Assembly: GCA_005880175.1 (NCBI GenBank)
Contig: VBJR01000006.1
Location: 1,640 to 13,183, forward strand
DNA length: 11,544 nt
Direction of reading: 5' to 3'
Source of the DNA: Chloroflexota bacterium
GTDB taxonomy: Bacteria; Chloroflexota; Dormibacteria; Dormibacterales; Dormibacteraceae
A program made the position numbers and the translations under genes. Positions 8,115 through 11,544 of this stretch are shown here, piece after piece. Below the pieces are notes generated by a model. The model did no database searches and was not told the DNA's origin. It saw only the letters and a list, made by a program, of their open reading frames with translations. Positions within the stretch are counted from its first letter, which is position 1; every line of letters begins with the position of its first letter.

Positions 8115-9471
8115 GATCCCGGCCGCTCCCGCTCGACCTCGTGCGGATCCACGTCGGTACGCAGGCCCTTGAACGCGCCGGCGCGCACCTGGTTCGCCCG
8201 CGTCCAGTCGGAGAACTCGAAGTCCCCCACCAGCCGCGGCTCGATGAAGTGGGCGCCGGCCGGTGGGCGGCCGCGGTCGAACGGCGAGCTCTCCATGGCC
8301 AGCGGCTGCATCAGCTCCGCCAGCCGGGCCAGCGTGGCGTCCGTGAAGCCGGTGCCGACGCGCCGATCACGAGGTCCTGCCGCTGCCGGTTCTTGATCTT
8401 CAGCCAGAAGGACGAGCGCCGCGACTCCTCGTACGGGCTGTCGAGCCGCTTGGCGACGACCCCCTCCAGGCCCGACGCGCGGCTCGCCTCCAGCATGGCC
8501 TGGCCGTGGCCGACCTGGTGCTCGGGCGTCTGCCAGGACGGGCCGGCCAGCTGCAGCGACTGGAGCCGCTTCCGCCGCTCCTCGTAGGCGAGGTCGGTGA
8601 GGCGATGGCCGTCCAGGTAGAGCAGGTCGAACGCGAAGTAGTAGACGGGCACCTGCTTCATCTTGCGACGGACGTCGGCCTCGGTGTTGAGACCGATCCG
8701 CTGCTGGAGCTGCTCGAAGCGGGGCACGCCGTCCTCCGCCAGCGCGACGATCTCGCCGTCAAGGATCGCGGTGTGCGACCCGAGGGCCTCGGCCAGCCGG
8801 CGCAGCTCCGGGTAGCGCTTGGTCAGGTCCTCGCCCGTCCGGCTGACCACCCGGAGCGAGCCGGGGTCGTTGAACACGAGGGCTCGAGCGCCGTCCCACT
8901 TGAACTCGTAGCCCCAGCCCCGGTCCGGGTTCGGGACCGACTCCGCGAGCTTGGCCATCATGGGCGAGATCTCGGCCGGCATCGCCTCTCGCTCGGGGTC
9001 CTCCGGCGGGTCCATGCGGTGGATCATCCAGTTGCGCTCGTCCGTCTGGAACAGGACGTAGCGGCCGTGGACGCGGCCGCCGTGGAGCGTGATCATCACC
9101 TCGCCCTTCGGGCCGTCGAGCCGCCACTTGTGCGTCTCGTACGTGCCCCGGTCCCAGATCGTGACCTGGCCCGCGCCATAGTTGCCGCGCGGGATCTCGC
9201 CCTCGAACTGGCCGTAGTCCAGGGGATGGTCCTCGACGTGGACGGCCAGGTGGTTCCGGCGCGGATCCTCCGGGACGCCGCGGGGGAGGGCCCAGGAGAC
9301 GAGCACGCCATCTCGCTCCAGGCGGAAGTCCCAGTGCAGGCGCCGGGCGTGGTGCTCCTGGACGACGAACCGCAGCAGCTCCGCGGACGAGTCCTCGGCG
9401 CCCGCCTCGCCCGCCGGCTCCGGCGTCGCCTGGAAGTCGCGCTTGGCCTGGTAGGGCCGCAGCGTTCCCAT
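8111..9471 (-). pseudogene. ligD: LigD phosphoesterase-ligase (PE-LIG), frameshifted by internal deletion in the OB domain
   Basis: ATP-dependent DNA ligase with an N-terminal 3'-phosphoesterase, for sealing double-strand breaks. From the ATG at 9471 (preceded by GGAGAGG), the PE domain is at about 35-150 with H40, H46, D48 and R50 in QEHHARRLHWDFR and H78 in LAVHVEDHP. The nucleotidyltransferase domain follows, with K191 in KWDG, RTGEDLTKRYPE, LDGEIV (237-242), FDLLYLDG (281-288), EGVVAKR (336-342) and WLKIKNR. At VIG (~370, near 8358-8366) the frame breaks and stops at 8311. In another frame VGTGFTDATLARLAEL and the OB-fold tail (FIEPRLVGDFEFSDWT) continue to the TGA at 8111-8113. About 30 residues (the GGW...YAGR stretch of relatives) are missing. 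PE and adenylation domains are intact, so adenylation might survive, but OB-dependent ligation probably would not. The stop overlaps the POL gene. Confidence 0.88.
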
Positions 9472-9489
9472 CCTCTCCAAGGTAACCGG

Positions 9490-10206
9490 TCATTCCAGCC
9501 TCAGCAGCCAGCGGCGGAGGGGTTCGTGCCGGCCGAACGCGTTGACCAGCAGCTCGGGGAGCAGGGGGCCGAGGATCGCCTCCGGCACCGCCTCGGGCAG
9601 CGACTCCGTCCGCTCGACCCGGAGGCCGAGCTGCCGCAGCAGCTCGGCCCGCTCGTGGTCGGCGGGGAAGGGCGGTGGAACCCGCCGGAGCCGCGGGCCC
9701 TCCACGCGACTGCCGGCCGCCTCCAGCCCCCGGAGCAGTGCCACCAGCTCGCGGCCCGGGCGGGGCTGGTCGACCTGGTCGCGGTACCGGAGCAGCACGT
9801 GCGGCGGGAAGAGCGTGAGGCCGGCGCCCAGGACCAGCTCGTCCGCGCCGAGCCTGATGAAGAAGCCGGGATGCTGGTGGCTGGGTCCGCGGCCCTCCCA
9901 GAACCAGAGCTCCAGGTGGGTCCGGAACGGGCGGTCGCGCATGAACCGGGCGTCGTGGCGCATGCGCAGGATGGAGCCGCCGACCCGCGGCTCCGCCCGC
10001 AGGCCGTGCCCGACTTGCTGGCGGAGCAGCGGGCCGATCTCGATCACGAGGTCGATCGCCGGCTCGACCAGGAGGTCCTTGAACAGCTGGCGGCGGGCCT
10101 CGAACCAGGCCACGTCGTTGTTCGCCTCGAGCTGCCGGAGCAGCTCCAGGGATTCCCGGCTGAAGCCGGCGAAGCGATGGGGGACGGCGGGGGGGACTGC
10201 GTGCAT
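9490..10206 (-). CDS. DUF2461 (TIGR02453) family protein
   Basis: Conserved protein of unknown biochemical function, 238 residues, cytosolic, with no signal or membrane segment. Family hallmarks seen: the opening FSRESLELLRQLEANNDVAWFEARR (NNDVAWF at 29-35), the core RMRHDARFMRDRPFRTH (81-97) and PGFFIRLGADELVLGAGL (113-130). The ATG at 10206 is chosen because GGAGGT lies nine bases upstream (10221-10216) and family similarity starts shortly after it; an upstream in-frame start at 10263 would read through the hairpin and lacks support. It is the first gene of the minus-strand block, 18 bases before the LigD ligase gene, so a DNA-repair link is possible by position only. The palindrome at 10256-10294 lies 50 bases upstream of the start and may control the whole operon. 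The protein appears complete. Confidence 0.82.
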   Translation of the reverse strand: MHAVPPAVPHRFAGFSRESLELLRQLEANNDVAWFEARRQLFKDLLVEPAIDLVIEIGPLLRQQVGHGLRAEPRVGGSILRMRHDARFMRDRPFRTHLELWFWEGRGPSHQHPGFFIRLGADELVLGAGLTLFPPHVLLRYRDQVDQPRPGRELVALLRGLEAAGSRVEGPRLRRVPPPFPADHERAELLRQLGLRVERTESLPEAVPEAILGPLLPELLVNAFGRHEPLRRWLLRLE

Positions 10207-10215
10207 GTCTCGAAT

Positions 10216-10242
10216 ACCTCCGGCCCGCCATGCTGGCGGCCG
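10216..10242 (-). promoter_or_regulatory. Ribosome site with abutting hairpin ahead of the DUF2461 gene
   Basis: On the minus strand, a stem of CCGCCA/TGGCGG (10225-10230 with 10234-10239), extended by CGG/CCG across one bulged base, sits directly 5' of GGAGGT (10221-10216). It could mask or expose the ribosome site. In DNA this G+C rich such stems also arise by chance. Confidence 0.4.
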
Positions 10243-10255
10243 AAGGTGCCCCCGC

Positions 10256-10294
10256 CAACCCAACCTGTTAAGACCGTCTTAACAAGTTAGGTTG
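10256..10294. promoter_or_regulatory. 39-bp near-perfect palindrome, candidate operator between divergent units
   Basis: Centred on base 10275, 17 of 19 base pairs are complementary; mismatches are 10265/10285 and 10261/10289. The inner 19 bp, TGTTAAGAC-C-GTCTTAACA (10266-10284), are perfect. The element is clearly A+T richer than its surroundings. It consists of two head-to-head copies of an 18-bp motif (consensus AACCTAACCTGTWAAGAC) that recurs singly at 10412-10429 and 10552-10569. It sits between the minus-strand operon and the plus-strand conjugation genes, where an autoregulating repressor or activator would bind. An origin of transfer or a recombination site is the other option. No T-run follows it, so it is not a standard terminator. 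Confidence 0.6.
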
Positions 10295-10569
10295 ACCTCC
10301 GCCCCTGCCTCGAGCACCCTTCCGAGCGCGCCTCCAAAGCCCCCGGGTGGGGGGTCCCGGTTGGAGGGGCCGGCCGCAAATGGGGGGCCGGCGGGCGCCT
10401 CCGGCAAGGCTGTCTTTACGGGTCAGGTCGATCCCGGCCCCTGGCACGAGCATCCTTCCGAGCCCGCCTCCAAGGCCCCCGGGTGGAGGGTCTCGGTTGC
10501 AGGGAGCCCGGTCGCCCGGCACGGGCCGGCGGGGCTGGTACCGGCAAGGCGGTCTTTACAGGTTAGGTT
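10276..10569. repeat. Degenerate ~140-bp tandem repeat, two units plus a partial third
   Basis: Unit 1 is 10276-10411 (136 bp), unit 2 is 10412-10551 (140 bp), and a third starts at 10552. Each starts with the 18-bp motif (GTCTTTACAGGTTAGGTT in this orientation, with 2-3 changes between copies). Units 1 and 2 share a 57-bp block, 10312-10368 against 10448-10504, with 51 identities and no gaps, and both end in CCGGCAAGGC. Within the block, CCTCCAA and TTGGAGG (10331-10337, 10361-10367) could pair in unit 1; unit 2 has one mismatch there. These repeats fill most of the 442-base gene-free gap between 10206 and 10649. I see no tRNA, known riboswitch or coding evidence in it. Confidence 0.7.
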
Positions 10570-10596
10570 CCCATCCGGGCCGGCTCGACCTAGCGT

Positions 10597-10623
10597 GGGC
10601 GGCGCCCGTCACGGGCGCCGCCC
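10597..10623 (+). promoter_or_regulatory. Perfect 12-bp stem, 3-nt loop, in the leader of the conjugation genes
   Basis: GGGCGGCGCCCG (10597-10608) and CGGGCGCCGCCC (10612-10623) pair perfectly around TCA. The stem ends 10 bases before the AGGAGG ribosome site. It could be a leader attenuator, an mRNA-stabilising stem or a protein site. There is no T-run, so a Rho-independent terminator is unlikely. Confidence 0.6.
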
Positions 10624-10633
10624 AACCGCAATC

Positions 10634-10639
10634 AGGAGG
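10634..10639 (+). promoter_or_regulatory. Ribosome binding site deciding the start of the small membrane protein
   Basis: AGGAGG sits nine bases before the ATG at 10649. It settles the start against the much longer open frame that extends upstream through the repeats to 10292. Confidence 0.8.
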
Positions 10640-10648
10640 TCGCCAACC

Positions 10649-10897
10649 ATGTCGCCCGACACCGTTCAGCCCATCCAGGACGTGCTCGCCCGCTGGATCC
10701 TCGTCGGCCAGGCGCTGGTCGGCTCCATCGGCGCCCTGGCCTTCGTAGTCGCATTTCTCTGGAAGATGCTTGCCGTCCAGCCCCAGTCCGTCCTCCAGGC
10801 CAAGCAGTGGATCCAGCGCATCGTCGTCGGGACCCTGGGCGTCGAGATGGCGGGCACGCTGGTGCACGTCCTGACCGGGACGGTTCCCGGTCACTGA
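10649..10897 (+). CDS. Small two-helix membrane protein, probable VirB2/TrbC-like T4SS subunit
   Basis: An 82-residue protein with two predicted membrane helices (about 15-38 and 57-76) joined by a polar loop with net positive charge (QAKQWIQR). No clear cleavable signal peptide or lipobox is seen. Size, topology and position directly before a TrbL/VirB6-like gene resemble VirB2/TrbC pilin-type subunits of type IV secretion systems; sequence alone does not prove it, and a holin-like or other small membrane protein remains possible. The stop TGA (10895-10897) is one base from the ATG of the next gene, suggesting coupled translation. Upstream lie a strong ribosome site, a perfect hairpin and the repeat array, so expression is probably controlled in the leader. 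It is read divergently from the LigD block. Confidence 0.6.
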   Translation: MSPDTVQPIQDVLARWILVGQALVGSIGALAFVVAFLWKMLAVQPQSVLQAKQWIQRIVVGTLGVEMAGTLVHVLTGTVPGH

Positions 10898-10898
10898 C

Positions 10899-11544
10899 AT
10901 GGGCGACGTGCTCCAGGCCCTGGACGCGATCCGCCGGGCCATCGACCTCGGCGGCAACATCCAGGCGTTCATCGTCGAGAACGTCCAGCTGGTCCTGGCG
11001 GCACTGCGGGCGTTCCTCCTGAGGACGGGCAACCCGGCCTCGCCCAACGACCCGTTCACCACGGTCGGGCCGATCCGGACGATCACGCCGGTGGTGCAGA
11101 TCGCCGCCAACTCGGCGCTCACCGCAGTGATCACGTTCGCCGGCTTCCGCATGATGTGGGGCAGGACGACGATGCGCAGCCAGTTCGTGCTGCGCGTCCT
11201 GTTCCCGAGGCTGCTCCTGGCGGCCATCCTGATCAACTTCGCGGTGCCGCTGATCCAGGCGGCGGTGGACGCGAGCAACGCCCTCAGCGACTCCGTCGTG
11301 CTGGCCACGAAGCAGCAGCTCCTGGTCGAGGGCAGCGAGTTCGGCACCACCGCCGCGACGGGCGGCCTCGGCCTCGAGACCGTCACGCTGATCCTGCTGT
11401 TCGCCGCCTACGGGGTGCTGGCCTTCGCGTACGTCGTGCGGTTCGCGCTGCTGGTCGTCCTCACGATCCTGGCCCCGGCGGCGGCGCTCCTGTTCGTCCT
11501 GCCCTCCACCCAGCGCTACGCCAGGGAGTGGGGCGGCCTCTTCG
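10899..11544 (+). CDS. TrbL/VirB6-like polytopic membrane protein (3' end outside window)
   Basis: The frame is open from the ATG at 10899 to the right edge, giving 215 residues so far. After an N-terminal segment (1-60) come hydrophobic stretches at about 62-86, 98-122, 158-182 and 183-202. The last carries RFALLVVLTILAPAAALLF followed by VLPSTQRYAREW, the arginine-hydrophobic-'LAP'-'LP' arrangement typical of TrbL/VirB6 channel proteins of conjugative type IV secretion systems. It begins one base after the stop of the small membrane protein and has no strong ribosome site of its own, so it is probably translated by reinitiation. This is likely the start of a longer conjugation or secretion operon continuing to the right. 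Which kind (ICE, plasmid or chromosomal secretion system) cannot be told here. Confidence 0.75.
   Translation, partial: MGDVLQALDAIRRAIDLGGNIQAFIVENVQLVLAALRAFLLRTGNPASPNDPFTTVGPIRTITPVVQIAANSALTAVITFAGFRMMWGRTTMRSQFVLRVLFPRLLLAAILINFAVPLIQAAVDASNALSDSVVLATKQQLLVEGSEFGTTAATGGLGLETVTLILLFAAYGVLAFAYVVRFALLVVLTILAPAAALLFVLPSTQRYAREWGGLF

Noticed and set aside
8506..10290. A 594-codon open frame on the plus strand
   Set aside because: It is antisense to the LigD ligase and DUF2461 genes, with composition typical of a shadow frame and no ribosome site.
10276..10569. CRISPR array
   Set aside because: There are only three degenerate copies at 136-140 bp spacing, and the intervening sequence is itself repeated; this does not fit repeats with unique 30-40 bp spacers.
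10555..10596. TTTACA and TAGCGT as -35/-10 promoter boxes
   Set aside because: The spacing is about 30 bases, too long for a standard promoter, and TTTACA is part of the repeated 18-mer.
10597..10623. Rho-independent terminator
   Set aside because: No T-run follows on either strand, and it lies in the leader just before a ribosome site.
10292..10648. N-terminal extension of the small membrane protein through the upstream open frame
   Set aside because: The extension is low-complexity and translated from repeats and a hairpin; a strong AGGAGG nine bases before the ATG at 10649 marks the start.

Overview
The window is very G+C rich and tightly packed, and its genes favour GTG/TTG starts and four-base stop/start overlaps. 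It looks like a high-GC soil or environmental bacterium. The lipoprotein/MFS pair resembles mycobacterial lprG-Rv1410c, which points to Actinobacteria. The split LigD, the integrase type and the TrbL-like gene fit Chloroflexota or an allied phylum equally well. No rRNA, tRNA or other taxonomic marker is present, so the phylum stays open.

Layout: (1) 1-1329 (+) holds a tyrosine recombinase cut by the left edge, followed at 1398-2387 (+) by a PLP-dependent threonine/serine dehydratase. (2) 2317-10206 (-) is one long co-directional block. In transcription order it is a DUF2461 protein, LigD phosphoesterase-ligase, LigD polymerase, type II NADH dehydrogenase, an alkylglycerone-phosphate-synthase-like FAD enzyme, an LprG-like lipoprotein and an MFS exporter resembling mycobacterial P55. 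Four of the six junctions are 4-nt ATGA or GTGA overlaps. (3) 10207-10648 is a non-coding region with a 39-bp near-perfect palindrome, a duplicated ~140-bp unit carrying an 18-bp motif, and a perfect 12-bp hairpin. (4) 10649-11544 (+) starts what looks like a conjugation/type IV secretion cluster: a small two-helix VirB2/TrbC-like protein and a TrbL/VirB6-like membrane protein cut by the right edge.

Functionally the minus-strand block joins DNA end-joining (LigD modules, no Ku in view), a respiratory NADH oxidase, a possible ether-lipid precursor enzyme and a lipid carrier/exporter pair.

The strongest anomaly is that three genes of this block (ligase, FAD enzyme, MFS) each lack an internal segment of roughly 20-40 codons and change frame at the same point, while neighbouring genes are intact. 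This could be real decay or a recurrent assembly/sequencing dropout. The second strong signal is the structured intergenic repeat region next to the conjugation genes.
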